Part shown: positions 48,358 through 56,967 of the stretch, piece by piece
Position numbering within the stretch: the stretch's first letter is position 1
Layout of the letters: each line of letters begins with the position of its first letter
Source: Thermoactinospora rubra
GTDB lineage: Bacteria > Actinomycetota > Actinomycetes > Streptosporangiales > Streptosporangiaceae
Direction of reading: 5' to 3'
Assembly (NCBI RefSeq): GCF_002093975.1
Contig: NZ_KZ084329.1
Coordinates: 125,596 to 189,595 of the forward strand
Length of the DNA stretch: 64,000 bases
The notes under the pieces: generated by a model
Seen by the model: only the letters and a program-made list of their open reading frames with translations
The model's database searches: none
What the model was told of the DNA's origin: nothing
Made by a program: the position numbers and the translations under genes

Positions 48358-48476
48358 CCCATCGCCCAGGCCAGGCACTCGCCCGCCGTGGGCAGCGCCG
48401 AACCGGGCCGCCGGGCCAGCGCCTCCAGGACGATCAGCCCGCCTACGGCCAGGCCGTACGCCACCGCCATCGTCAC
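48288..48476 (-). CDS. DUF6186-type small membrane protein
   Basis: A 62-residue protein with two helices: 'VAYGLAVGGLIVLEALARRP' and 'RVLVVLAWWWAGWHFLAR'. The pattern 'LEALARRPGS...LAWAMGHPAGRVLVV...GWHFLAR' is that of actinobacterial DUF6186 proteins of unknown function. GTG at 48476 overlaps the stop of the upstream membrane gene (GTGA); an ATG at 48470 is the alternative. Its last 70 bp overlap the convergent chelatase gene. Confidence 0.7.
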   Translation of the reverse strand: MTMAVAYGLAVGGLIVLEALARRPGSALPTAGECLAWAMGHPAGRVLVVLAWWWAGWHFLAR

Positions 48477-48880
48477 CGGCGCACCACCCCCCACCCGGCC
48501 AGCAGCCACACGCCCCAGGCGAGCCCGCGCCACACCGGCTCGGCCAGGACCGGGTCCATGAGGTCGCTCACCGTCGGCTGCGCGGGATCCAGCAGCGCCC
48601 ACGCCTCCAGCCCGGCGAACGCCGCGCAGGCGACCGCCCAGGGCCACCACAGGGCCGGCCTCTCGCGTGCCCGCGCGGTCCTGACGTGGGTACGGCAGGC
48701 CGCGCCGAGCACCACGACGCCGACCGCGATCACGGCGGCGTAGGTCGCGGGGGCGAACGACGGCAGGCCGGCGCCGGCGACGGCCGCGGCGGCGAGGAGG
48801 GCGGCGAGCAGGCCGCGCCGCGGCCACCCGCCCCGCGCCTGCTCGCGCCGCCCGGCCAGGCCTCCCGTGGGCTCTTCCAT
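48473..48880 (-). CDS. four-helix membrane protein, partner of the DUF6186 gene
   Basis: A 135-residue membrane protein: basic N-terminus, then hydrophobic segments 'LLAALLAAAAVAGAGLPSFA', 'TYAAVIAVGVVVLGAA', 'WWPWAVACAAFAGLEAWALL' and 'VWRGLAWGVWLLAGWGVVRR'. ATG at 48880 follows GGAGG by six bases. It forms a two-gene unit with the small protein downstream. Function unknown; similar two-gene membrane units are common in actinomycetes. Confidence 0.7.
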   Translation of the reverse strand: MEEPTGGLAGRREQARGGWPRRGLLAALLAAAAVAGAGLPSFAPATYAAVIAVGVVVLGAACRTHVRTARARERPALWWPWAVACAAFAGLEAWALLDPAQPTVSDLMDPVLAEPVWRGLAWGVWLLAGWGVVRR

Positions 48881-49069
48881 CCCGTGCCTCCGGCCGCCAG
48901 CGTATCGCCGCCCCCCGCACCGGGCCAGGCACCGGGCCAGGCACTGGGTCGTGTGCCCGACCATGCATCCGACCGAGGCCCCGCCCAGGCACACGGGCAT
49001 GCGCTGCACCATGCGCCGACGTGTCGCCGTGGCCGGGCCGCGGGCGCCCTGGCGGCATCGCCCGGACCG

Positions 49070-49116
49070 CCCCTCGCGCGGCTGCGCGGCCGGCGTCTGC
49101 GCAGCCGCGCGAGGGG
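49070..49116 (-). terminator. long perfect hairpin after the hydrolase gene
   Basis: An 18-bp perfect stem, CCCCTCGCGCGGCTGCGC (49070-49087) against 49099-49116, with an 11-nt loop, placed 19 bases after the stop codon of the minus-strand hydrolase. No T-run. The stretch between it and 48881 holds no gene, only a 12-bp tandem repeat (GCACCGGGCCAG twice, 48917-48940). Confidence 0.75.
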
Positions 49117-49134
49117 CGGAAATCGGGAACGCGG

Positions 49135-49911
49135 TCAGCCGCGGAAGAACTCCGTCACCGCGGCGGCGACGGCCTCGTCGTCGGCGCCGTGCCAGCCGCC
49201 GGGCAGGCTGCGCCGTACGCCGTGGGGGAGCGCCGCGGCGATCGCGGCGGTGCCGCCGGTGAGGTCGTCGGAGCTGCCCTGGCTGTCGAGCACCAAGGCC
49301 GGGACCCGCACCTCGCGGAGGAGGGCGTGGGTGGTGGCGTTGGAGATCTCGCAGTCGTAGACCAGGGTGTGGGCGACCGCCTCCAGCGCCGGGAGGGTGG
49401 GACCGAGCTCGGCCATCATCTCGGGCGGCACGCCGGTGGAGGTCAGGAACTCCCGGACCGCCTCGGCGCGTCGGCCGGCGGCCACCAGCTCGGCGATCCG
49501 CGCGGTGAAGGCGAGGTCCGGCGGCTCGTCCTCGCCTCGCACGGGCGGTTCGAACAGGGCGAGCCTGGTGATGGGCAGCCCGCCGGCCGCCGCGTGCAGG
49601 GCCAGCAGCCCGCCGGAGGAGAACCCGTAGACGCAGGCCGAGCCGCCCGCCTCGGCGATCACCGCGGCCAGGTCCTCGACCTCGCGCTGGACGGCGTAGG
49701 GCGGGGTGTCGCCGCTGGCGCCCCGGCCGCGCCGGTCGTAGGTGTGGACGGTGAAGTGGTCGGCGAGCAGGGAGCCCAGGCGCCGGATGGTGTCGAATCC
49801 GGAGTAGCCCCCGGCGGGATCCACCATCACCACCGCGGGCCCGCTGCCGGAGCGTTCGAAGGCGATCGGTGTGCCGTCGGCCGACTTGGCGACGTCCTGA
49901 GACGTGTGCAT
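49135..49911 (-). CDS. alpha/beta-fold hydrolase
   Basis: A 258-residue hydrolase with the oxyanion region 'VVMVDPAGGYSGF', 'TYDRRGRGASGDTPP', nucleophile serine in 'VYGFSSGGLLALHAA', an acid in 'VLDSQGSSDDL' and the catalytic histidine in 'LPGGWHGADDEAV'. Sequence resembles small esterase/lactonase-type enzymes without a tell-tale substrate motif. ATG at 49911; divergent from the DUF3224 gene with 245 bp between. Confidence 0.87.
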   Translation of the reverse strand: MHTSQDVAKSADGTPIAFERSGSGPAVVMVDPAGGYSGFDTIRRLGSLLADHFTVHTYDRRGRGASGDTPPYAVQREVEDLAAVIAEAGGSACVYGFSSGGLLALHAAAGGLPITRLALFEPPVRGEDEPPDLAFTARIAELVAAGRRAEAVREFLTSTGVPPEMMAELGPTLPALEAVAHTLVYDCEISNATTHALLREVRVPALVLDSQGSSDDLTGGTAAIAAALPHGVRRSLPGGWHGADDEAVAAAVTEFFRG

Positions 49912-50118
49912 GACCTCCTCCTGGAGATGTGCGGCGTCCGATGCTGCCGTATAGACCGTGCGGCGGGCCGGAACTCATCGCCGCCCTGGAGGGCGGGCGT
50001 GACGGCGGGGAGGCGAGGCGCGGCCGGCCCGCCGGAACCGCTGGCCTTGCCCGCCGGCGGCTAATACGCTCCCAGCCTGTCAGCACAGCCGACCTGGCAG
50101 CAGGAGGGACCGGCAGCC

Positions 50119-50160
50119 ATGCCCGACGAGGCGCACCAGCGGAGAGGAGTGCCCCTGTGA
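50119..50160 (+). CDS. possible 13-codon leader peptide before the DUF3224 gene
   Basis: ATG at 50119, preceded by GGAGGGA, opens a reading frame MPDEAHQRRGVPL that stops at a TGA overlapping the GTG start of the DUF3224 gene (GTGA). The RBS and the exact start-stop overlap suggest a real translated and coupled leader. Too short for any similarity argument; could be chance. Confidence 0.35.
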   Translation: MPDEAHQRRGVPL

Positions 50161-50555
50161 CTGTCCGAGCGACGGGCCGGTTCGAGGTGAAGTGGGACGA
50201 GCAGCCCGCCTACGACGAGCGGGAGGGCGCCACGCTGTCCCGCGCCACCGTCACCAAGAGCTTCACCGGCGACATCGAGGGCTCCAGCGTCGCGGAGGTG
50301 ACCAAGGCCGTCACCGGCGTGCCGGGCTCGGCCGGATACGTGGCGGTCGAGCGGCTGGAAGGCTCCGTCCACGGCCGCTCCGGCAGCTTCGTGCTGCTCC
50401 ACACCGGCCTGATGGACCGGGGCGACGCCTCGCTGACCGTCAGCGTGGTGCCCGACTCCGGCACCGGCGAGCTGACCGGCATCCGCGGCCAGATGGTCAT
50501 CGACGTGGCCGACGGGCGGCACTCCTACACCTTCGACTACACCCTCGGCGGCTGA
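50157..50555 (+). CDS. DUF3224 domain protein
   Basis: A 132-residue beta-barrel-like protein: 'VTVRATGRFEVKWDEQPAYD', 'ATVTKSFTGDIEGSSVAEVT', 'GYVAVERLEGSVHGRSGSFV', 'LTVSVVPDSGTGELTGIRG'. This fits DUF3224 (allene-oxide-cyclase-like barrel), whose function is unknown. GTG at 50157 has GAGGAG upstream; an ATG 38 bases earlier is out of frame. The DUF1697 gene begins three bases after its stop. Confidence 0.87.
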   Translation: MTVRATGRFEVKWDEQPAYDEREGATLSRATVTKSFTGDIEGSSVAEVTKAVTGVPGSAGYVAVERLEGSVHGRSGSFVLLHTGLMDRGDASLTVSVVPDSGTGELTGIRGQMVIDVADGRHSYTFDYTLGG

Positions 50556-50558
50556 GCC

Positions 50559-51092
50559 GTGGAGCGGTACGCGGCGCTGCTGCGCGGGATCAACCTGGGC
50601 AGCAGGATGCGCATGTCCATGGCCGACCTGCGGGACCTGCTGGCCGGCCTCGGCTACACCGACGTGGCCACCCACCTGCAAAGCGGCAACGCCGTGTTCA
50701 CCGGCACGGGCGGCGAGCAGGAGGTGGCCGCCCGCATCGAGGCGGCCATCCGGGAACGGCTCGGCATGCCGGTGCGCTGCCTGGTGCGCGGGCGGCGGGA
50801 GCTGGCCGACGTGGTCGCCCGCGACCCGCTGCGGGAGGCCGTCACCGACCCGGCGCGCTACCTGGTCACCTTCCTGTCGGACAAGCCCGACCCCGGCCGG
50901 TACGCCGACCTGGACCCCGCCCGGTTCGCGCCGGAGACCTACGTCGTCGGCGAGCGCGAGATCTACGTGTGGCACCCGGACGGCATGCGCAACAGCAAGC
51001 TGACGCACGCCTTCTGGGAGAAGCGCCTGGGCCTGGTCGCCACCTCGCGCAACTGGAACACCGTCACCAAGCTGCTGTCCATGCTGGACTGA
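50559..51092 (+). CDS. DUF1697 domain protein
   Basis: A 177-residue protein with the DUF1697 pattern: 'YAALLRGINLGSRMRMSMAD' at the start, 'VATHLQSGNAVFTG', 'VTFLSDKPDP' and 'RNSKLTHAFWEKRLGLVATSRNWNTVTKLL' region at the end. Function not established. GTG start; translationally close to the DUF3224 gene. A strong terminator hairpin follows at 51116. Confidence 0.88.
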   Translation: MERYAALLRGINLGSRMRMSMADLRDLLAGLGYTDVATHLQSGNAVFTGTGGEQEVAARIEAAIRERLGMPVRCLVRGRRELADVVARDPLREAVTDPARYLVTFLSDKPDPGRYADLDPARFAPETYVVGEREIYVWHPDGMRNSKLTHAFWEKRLGLVATSRNWNTVTKLLSMLD

Positions 51093-51115
51093 GCCCGGAG
51101 CCGCCGGCCTGGCGC

Positions 51116-51148
51116 GGGGTGACGGCGGAACGTTCCCGCGGTCACCCC
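51116..51148 (+). terminator. terminator after the DUF1697 gene
   Basis: GGGGTGAC (51116-51123) pairs with GTCACCCC (51141-51148); the 17 bases between contain the inner palindrome GGAACGTTCC, so the hairpin can extend. Followed by TTCTCCCTC. Confidence 0.65.
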
Positions 51149-51211
51149 TTCTCCCTCGACTTCTCCCTCAACGGCGGCCGCGCGGACGTGCTCGACGCGA
51201 CCTCGAGGCCG

Positions 51212-51769
51212 TCACGGAGAGCCGACCTCCACCGGCTCCACCCGCAGCTCCCGCACGATCTGCGCCGCCGCCTCGTCGCGGCCGGGACCGAAGTCCTCGC
51301 CCACGAACATCTCGTTGTAGGCGTGCTGGAAGCAGCCGGCCAGCAGCAGCCGGGCGGTGGCCTGCGGGTCGACCTGGGGCGAGACGCGGCCCAGCCGCTG
51401 CTCGGCCTCCAGGTAGGCGGCCAGCGGCACGATCTCGGCCATGGGGCCCAGGCCGTTGTCTCGCACGGCCTGGCGGAAGCGGACGGTCACCGCGGGTTCG
51501 GTGAAGGCGGGCAGCGCCGCCGACTGGATCTCGGAGTAGTAATCGATGCCCGCACGGGCGACGAATATGAGGTTCTCCCGCACCTCGCCCCTGCCCGGGG
51601 TGAGGTTGTGGAGGATGCGGAGCCATAGGGGGAGCCGGTCCTGGAGAAGGGCGAGGAAATGATCCACCGGCCCGCCCGTGCGGTCCTCCCGCAGCGAGAG
51701 GGCCATCTCCAGCACTCGTCGTCTGGTGTCCTGACTTCTTTGGTGCGGATCTACATGGGAAGTCACCAT
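51212..51769 (-). CDS. TetR-family protein lacking the helix-turn-helix
   Basis: A 185-residue protein. The N-terminus 'QRSQDTRRRVLEMALSL' is helix 1 of a TetR DNA-binding domain, but it continues straight into 'REDRTGGPVDHFLALLQDRL' instead of the expected 'F-x-E-x-G-Y-x-x-T...IA...GVS...YYHF' region. The rest is a normal TetR ligand-binding domain ('LAAYLEAEQRLGRVSPQVDP', 'ATARLLLAGCFQHAYNEMFV'). So about 35-40 residues holding the recognition helix are missing, in frame (junction near 51690). It could not bind DNA as a normal repressor. ATG at 51769 chosen; no good RBS seen. Confidence 0.75.
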   Translation of the reverse strand: MVTSHVDPHQRSQDTRRRVLEMALSLREDRTGGPVDHFLALLQDRLPLWLRILHNLTPGRGEVRENLIFVARAGIDYYSEIQSAALPAFTEPAVTVRFRQAVRDNGLGPMAEIVPLAAYLEAEQRLGRVSPQVDPQATARLLLAGCFQHAYNEMFVGEDFGPGRDEAAAQIVRELRVEPVEVGSP

Positions 51770-51959
51770 GGTAGGCCTAACGTGCGCAGTCACAGGGGCA
51801 TGATTCGACGTGGCACCGTTGGTTGTCGCCGAAGTTTGCAGAGCCGTGCTTCTCCTGGTTGTCCAATCGTTGCAAGCTGGGATCCCAACTTGGTGCAGAT
51901 TTGTATGAACTTCGTGGGTCCCCGATTATTCCGCGAAACCGGTGCGAATACGCTGAAAA

Positions 51960-52814
51960 TTAGCTGTCAGTGTTGTTGTTGCGGCGCCGGAGGTAACGCT
52001 CGAACTCCGCGGCGATCGCGTCGCCGCTGGCCTCGGGCAGCTCGGCGGCGTCCTTGCGCTCCTCGAGCTCCTTGACGTACTCGGCCACCTCGCTGTCCTG
52101 GGAGGCCAGCTCGTCGACCCCGCGCTCCCAGGCGCGGGCCTCCTCCTCCAGGTCGCCCAGCGGCATGGCGATGTCGAGCAGGTCCTCGATGCGGCGCAGC
52201 AGCGCCAGCGTGGCCTTGGGGTTGGGCGGCTGGGCCACGTAGTGGGGCACCGACGCCCACAGCGAGACCGCCTGCAGCCCGGCCTGGCCGAAGGCGTTCT
52301 GCAGCACGCCGACGATGCCGGTCGGCCCCTCGTAGCGGCTCAGCTCCAGGTTGATCGAGCGGGCCAGGCCCTCGTCGGTCGCCGCGCCGATGACCGGCAC
52401 CGGACGGGTGTGGGGCGAGTCGTTCAGCAGCGCGCCCAGCATGACCGCCAGCTCGACGCCCAGCTCGCGGCACAGCTCGATGATCTCCTCGCAGAACGAC
52501 CGCCAGCGCATGTTGGGCTCGATCCCGCGCAGCAGCACGACGTCGCGCGAGGACCCCGGCGGCCGGGCGTAGGACAGCCGCGTCGTGGGCCAGATGATGG
52601 CCCTGGTGTGGCCCTCGCCCATCTCGACGATCGGCCGGGTGACCTGGAAGTCGTAGTAGTCCTCGGGGTCGATGGCCGCCAGCGGCTTGGCCTGCCAGGC
52701 GCTCTCGAGGTGGGCGATCACGCCGCTCGACGCCTCGCCCGCGTCGTTCCAGCCCTCGAACGCGGCGATCAGCACCGGGTCGACGAGCTCGGGGAGCCCT
52801 TCGAGCTCGATCAC
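51960..52814 (-). CDS. PAC2 family protein
   Basis: A 284-residue protein of the PAC2 family (proteasome assembly chaperone 2-like): 'VLIAAFEGWNDAGEASSGVI', 'DFQVTRPIVEMGEGHTRAII', 'LGALLNDSPHTRPVPVIGAA', 'PTGIVGVLQNAFGQAGLQAV', and a C-terminal acidic helical tail. GTG at 52814 has GAGGAGG upstream; an earlier in-frame ATG would add 25 unrelated residues. Actinobacterial members are often near proteasome or metH genes; here metH is 650 bp away on the other strand. Uses a rare TAA stop. Confidence 0.88.
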   Translation of the reverse strand: MIELEGLPELVDPVLIAAFEGWNDAGEASSGVIAHLESAWQAKPLAAIDPEDYYDFQVTRPIVEMGEGHTRAIIWPTTRLSYARPPGSSRDVVLLRGIEPNMRWRSFCEEIIELCRELGVELAVMLGALLNDSPHTRPVPVIGAATDEGLARSINLELSRYEGPTGIVGVLQNAFGQAGLQAVSLWASVPHYVAQPPNPKATLALLRRIEDLLDIAMPLGDLEEEARAWERGVDELASQDSEVAEYVKELEERKDAAELPEASGDAIAAEFERYLRRRNNNTDS

Positions 52815-52902
52815 GCGCCCTCCTCTCGCTGGTGTCTGGTTAAGCCTATGCGGTGCAACGGCCGGAGCGTCACGGTCCGCTTCGATCATCTTGTCCGCAC
52901 GC

Positions 52903-52920
52903 CGGGTGGCGCGCCACCCG
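52903..52920 (-). terminator. terminator hairpin after the stress-protein gene
   Basis: CGGGTGGCGCGCCACCCG, an 18-bp perfect palindrome, about 30 bases after the stop of the minus-strand UspA gene and upstream of the PAC2 gene. Confidence 0.5.
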
Positions 52921-52949
52921 CCCAGGTCACCGGCGACAGAGGCGGCCGC

Positions 52950-53411
52950 TCAGCCCCGGCCGCCCGGAGTGGTGTGCACGATGAGCACGTCGCACCCCGC
53001 CCGGTGGGTGACGGTCGACGGCACCGAGCCCAGCAGCCGCCCGGCCAGGCTGTTGAGCCCCCTGTTGCCCACCACCAGCAGGTCGGCCCCGTGGGCGGCG
53101 GCCAGCGAGACCAGCACGTCGGCCGCGTCGCCCTCCTCGGCGGCCAGCACGACGTCGGCGGCCCCGGCCGCGACGGCGTGCTCGCGGGCGGCCCGCAGGG
53201 CGTCCTCGGCCGGGGTGGAGCCGCTCACCTTGTAGGCCAGCTCGCCCAGCCGGTCGGCGGCCGCGGCCCGCTCCCGCTCGCGCATGGGCAGGTAGGCGCA
53301 GGCCAGCACGAGCCTGGCGCCCGTGGCATGGGCGAGCGCGCCCGCGGCGGACACGGCGCGGAAGGAGGAGGGGGAGCCGTCGGTGCCCACGAGGATGGTG
53401 CGGTAGGCCAT
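52950..53411 (-). CDS. universal stress protein (UspA family)
   Basis: A 153-residue Usp domain: 'TILVGTDGSPSSFRAVSAAG' at the start and the ATP-binding motif 'VVGNRGLNSLAGRLLGSVPSTV' (G-x2-G-x9-G-S/T) near the end, then 'CDVLIVHT'. ATP-binding class. ATG at 53411; divergent from metH with only 55 bp between the two starts. Confidence 0.92.
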   Translation of the reverse strand: MAYRTILVGTDGSPSSFRAVSAAGALAHATGARLVLACAYLPMRERERAAAADRLGELAYKVSGSTPAEDALRAAREHAVAAGAADVVLAAEEGDAADVLVSLAAAHGADLLVVGNRGLNSLAGRLLGSVPSTVTHRAGCDVLIVHTTPGGRG

Positions 53412-53466
53412 CGGAACCTCTCATTGGACGGAAGGTTCAATTACGGGGATGACTAAGCTTAGGGTC

Positions 53467-56400
53467 ATGAGCCACTCGCCGTCCTTCCGTGATGTCCTGT
53501 CCCAGCGCGTCATGGTGGCCGACGGGGCCATGGGGACGATGCTGCAGTCCTACGACCCGTCGCTGGACGACTTCGAGGGGCACGAGGGCTGCAACGAGGT
53601 GCTCAACGTGACCCGGCCCGACATCGTGCGAGCCGTCCACGACGCCTACTTCGAGGCGGGCGTCGACTGCGTGGAGACCAACACCTTCGGCGCCAACTAC
53701 GCGGCGCTGGGCGAGTACGGCATCAGCGACCGGATCTTCGAGTACTCCGAGGCCGGGGCCAGGATCGCCCGCGAGGCGGCCGACCGCTGGAGCACGCCCG
53801 AGCACCCACGGTTCGTCCTGGGCTCGATCGGGCCCGGCACCAAGCTGCCGACGCTGGGGCACCTGCCGTACTCCACGCTGCGCGACGCCTACCGCGACAA
53901 CGCCGCCGGGCTCGTCGCGGGCGGCGCCGACGCCCTCATCATCGAGACCTGCCAGGACCTGCTCCAGCTCAAGGCCGCCGTCGTGGGCGCCAAGCGGGCC
54001 ATCGAGGCGGCGGGGAAGGACGTGCCGATCATCGCCCAGGTCACCATCGAGACCAACGGGGCGATGCTGCTGGGCTCGGAGATCGGCGCGGCGCTGACCG
54101 CCATCGAGCCGCTCGGCGTCGACGTGGTCGGCCTCAACTGCGCCACCGGCCCGGCCGAGATGAGCGAGCACCTGCGCTACCTGGCCAGGCACAGCCGCCT
54201 GAAGCTGTCGTGCATGCCCAACGCCGGCCTGCCGGTGCTGACCGCCGACGGCGCCTACTACCCGCTGCGGCCCGAGGAGCTGGCCGACGCCCACGAGGCC
54301 TTCACCCGCGACTACGGCCTGGCGCTGGTGGGCGGCTGCTGCGGCACCACCCCCGAGCACCTGCGCCAGGTCGTCGAGCGCGTCCGCGGCCGGCAGCCCG
54401 CCCCGCGCAGGCCCCACCCCGAGCCGGGCGCCTCCTCCCTCTACCAGAGCGTGCCGTTCCGGCAGGACACCTCCTACCTGGCCATCGGCGAGCGCTGCAA
54501 CACCAACGGCTCCAAGGCCTTCCGCGAGGCGATGCTGGCCGGCCGCTGGGACGACTGCGTCGAGATGGCCCGCGAGCAGGCCCGCGACGGCGCCCACATG
54601 CTCGACCTGTGCGTCGACTACGTCGGCCGCGACGGCGTGGCCGACATGAAGGAGCTGGCCTTCCGCTTCGCCACCGCCTCCACCCTGCCGATCATGCTCG
54701 ACTCCACCGAGCCGGCGGTCATCCAGGCCGGGCTGGAGATGCTGGGCGGGCGCGCGGTGGTCAACTCGGTGAACTACGAGGACGGCGACGGCCCCGACTC
54801 GCGCTTCCAGAAGATCATGCGGCTGGTCCGCGAGCACGGCGCCGCCGTGGTCGCCCTCACCATCGACGAGGAGGGCCAGGCCCGCACCGCCGAGTGGAAG
54901 GTCCGCGTCGCCACCCGCCTGATCGAGGACCTGGTGACCAACTGGGGCATGCGGGTCGAGGACATCATCGTCGACTGCCTGACCTTCCCCATCGCCACCG
55001 GCCAGGAGGAGACCCGGCGCGACGCGCTGGAGACCATCGAGGCCATCCGCGAGCTCAAGCGCCGCTACCCGGGCGTGCAGACCACCCTGGGCGTCTCCAA
55101 CGTCTCCTTCGGCCTCAACCCCGCGGCCCGGATGGTGCTCAACTCGGTCTTCCTCAACGAGTGCGTCAAGGCCGGGCTCGACTCGGCCATCGTGCACGCC
55201 TCCAAGATCCTGCCGATGGCGCGCATCCCCGACGAGCAGCGCCAGGTCGCCCTCGACATGATCTACGACAGGCGGCGCGAGGGCTACGACCCGCTGCAGC
55301 GGTTCATGGAGCTGTTCGCCGGCGTCGACGCCTCCTCCATGCGGGCGGGCAAGGCCGAGGAGCTGGCCGCCCTGCCGCTGTGGGAGCGGCTCAAGCGGCG
55401 CATCGTCGACGGCGAGCGCAAGGGCCTGGAGGCCGACCTCGACGAGGCCCTCGCCCAGCGGCCCGCCCTGGAGATCATCAACGACGTGCTGCTCGACGGC
55501 ATGAAGACCGTCGGCGACCTGTTCGGCTCCGGCCAGATGCAGCTGCCGTTCGTCCTGCAGTCGGCCGAGGTGATGAAGGCCGCCGTCGCCTACCTCGAGC
55601 CGCACATGGAGCGCGTGGAGGGCGAGACCAAGGGCCGCATCGTGCTGGCGACCGTCAAGGGCGACGTGCACGACATCGGCAAGAACCTCGTCGACATCAT
55701 CTTGTCCAACAACGGCTACGAGGTGATCAACCTCGGCATCAAGCAGCCGGTCAGCGCCATCCTGGAGGCAGCCGAGGAGAAGCAGGCCGACGTCATCGGC
55801 ATGTCCGGGCTGCTGGTGAAGTCCACGGTGGTGATGAAGGAGAACCTCGAGGAGATGAACGCCCGCGGCCTGGCCCGCCGCTACCCGGTCCTCCTCGGCG
55901 GCGCCGCCCTCACCCGCGCCTACGTGGAGCAGGACCTGGCCTCGCTGTTCGAGGGCGAGGTCCGCTACGCCCGCGACGCCTTCGAGGGCCTGCGGCTGAT
56001 GGACGCCTTCATGGCCGTCAAGCGCGGCGTGGCGGGCGCCCAGCTGCCGCCGCTGCGCGAGCGGCGCGTCAAGTCCGGCGCCGTACTGCAGCGCACCCCC
56101 GTCGAGGAGCTGCCCGCCCGCTCCGACGTGGCCACCGACAACCCGGTGCCCGCCGCGCCCTTCCACGGCGACCGCATCGTCAAGGGCATCCCGCTGGCCG
56201 ACTACGCCGCCTTCCTCGACGAGCGCGCCCTGTTCCTCGGCCAGTGGGGGCTCAAGCCCACCCGCGGCGGCGAGGGCCCCGGCTACGAGGAGCTGGTGGA
56301 GACCGAGGGCCGCCCGCGGCTGCGCATGTGGCTGGACCGCATCCAGACCGAGGGCCTGCTGGAGGCGGCCGTCGTCTACGGCTACTTCCCGTGCGTCAGC

Positions 56401-56931
56401 GAGGGCGACTCGCTGGTCATCCTCGACGGCGACGGCGACGAGCGCACCCGCTTCACCTTCCCGCGCCAGCGCCGCGACCGCCACCTGTGCCTGTCGGACT
56501 TCTTCCGCCCCCGCGAGTCCGGCGAGACCGACGTGGTCGCCTTCCAGGTGGTCACCATGGGCTCGCGCATCGCCGAGGCCACCGCCGAGCTGTTCGCCAA
56601 GGACGCCTACCGCGACTACCTGGAGCTGCACGGCCTGTCGGTGCAGCTGACCGAGGCGCTGGCCGAGTACTGGCACGCGAGGGTCCGCTCCGAGCTGGGC
56701 ATCGGCGGCGAGGAGTCGCTGGAGGACATGCTCAAGGTCAACATCCAGGGCTGCCGCTACTCCTTCGGCTACCCCGCCTGCCCCAACCTGGAGGACCAGC
56801 GGCAGCTGTTCGAGCTGCTCAGGCCCGAGCGCATCGGCGTCGCCCTGTCGGAGGAGTTCCAGCTCCACCCCGAGCAGTCCACCTCCGCCCTCGTGGCGCA
56901 CCACCCGGAGGCCAAGTACTTCAACGTCTGA
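53467..56931 (+). CDS. metH: cobalamin-dependent methionine synthase MetH
   Basis: An 1154-residue four-module enzyme. Homocysteine/zinc domain with 'ADGAMGTMLQ', 'GLNCATGP' and 'VGGCCGTTPEHL' (residues 1 to ~310); methyltetrahydrofolate domain with 'IGERCNTNGSKAF' and 'IMLDSTEP' (~330-600); cobalamin domain with 'VKGDVHDIGKNLVDIILSNNG' (His735 is the cobalt ligand) (~640-880); and the SAM reactivation domain ending 'GCRYSFGYPACPNLEDQRQL'. It makes methionine from homocysteine. ATG 53467 chosen; 53449 is possible. No cobalamin riboswitch fits in the short upstream gap. Confidence 0.96.
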   Translation: MSHSPSFRDVLSQRVMVADGAMGTMLQSYDPSLDDFEGHEGCNEVLNVTRPDIVRAVHDAYFEAGVDCVETNTFGANYAALGEYGISDRIFEYSEAGARIAREAADRWSTPEHPRFVLGSIGPGTKLPTLGHLPYSTLRDAYRDNAAGLVAGGADALIIETCQDLLQLKAAVVGAKRAIEAAGKDVPIIAQVTIETNGAMLLGSEIGAALTAIEPLGVDVVGLNCATGPAEMSEHLRYLARHSRLKLSCMPNAGLPVLTADGAYYPLRPEELADAHEAFTRDYGLALVGGCCGTTPEHLRQVVERVRGRQPAPRRPHPEPGASSLYQSVPFRQDTSYLAIGERCNTNGSKAFREAMLAGRWDDCVEMAREQARDGAHMLDLCVDYVGRDGVADMKELAFRFATASTLPIMLDSTEPAVIQAGLEMLGGRAVVNSVNYEDGDGPDSRFQKIMRLVREHGAAVVALTIDEEGQARTAEWKVRVATRLIEDLVTNWGMRVEDIIVDCLTFPIATGQEETRRDALETIEAIRELKRRYPGVQTTLGVSNVSFGLNPAARMVLNSVFLNECVKAGLDSAIVHASKILPMARIPDEQRQVALDMIYDRRREGYDPLQRFMELFAGVDASSMRAGKAEELAALPLWERLKRRIVDGERKGLEADLDEALAQRPALEIINDVLLDGMKTVGDLFGSGQMQLPFVLQSAEVMKAAVAYLEPHMERVEGETKGRIVLATVKGDVHDIGKNLVDIILSNNGYEVINLGIKQPVSAILEAAEEKQADVIGMSGLLVKSTVVMKENLEEMNARGLARRYPVLLGGAALTRAYVEQDLASLFEGEVRYARDAFEGLRLMDAFMAVKRGVAGAQLPPLRERRVKSGAVLQRTPVEELPARSDVATDNPVPAAPFHGDRIVKGIPLADYAAFLDERALFLGQWGLKPTRGGEGPGYEELVETEGRPRLRMWLDRIQTEGLLEAAVVYGYFPCVSEGDSLVILDGDGDERTRFTFPRQRRDRHLCLSDFFRPRESGETDVVAFQVVTMGSRIAEATAELFAKDAYRDYLELHGLSVQLTEALAEYWHARVRSELGIGGEESLEDMLKVNIQGCRYSFGYPACPNLEDQRQLFELLRPERIGVALSEEFQLHPEQSTSALVAHHPEAKYFNV

Positions 56932-56967
56932 AGTCCCTGACGCAGCGGGAGAACCCCGTTACGGTCG

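Noticed and set aside
53412..53466. Cobalamin riboswitch before metH
   Set aside because: Only 55 bp separate metH from the divergent gene and no B12-box-like sequence is present.
53437..56904. 1155-codon minus-strand open frame opposite metH
   Set aside because: Low-complexity Gly/Ala/Val/His composition without motifs; the plus strand encodes complete MetH.
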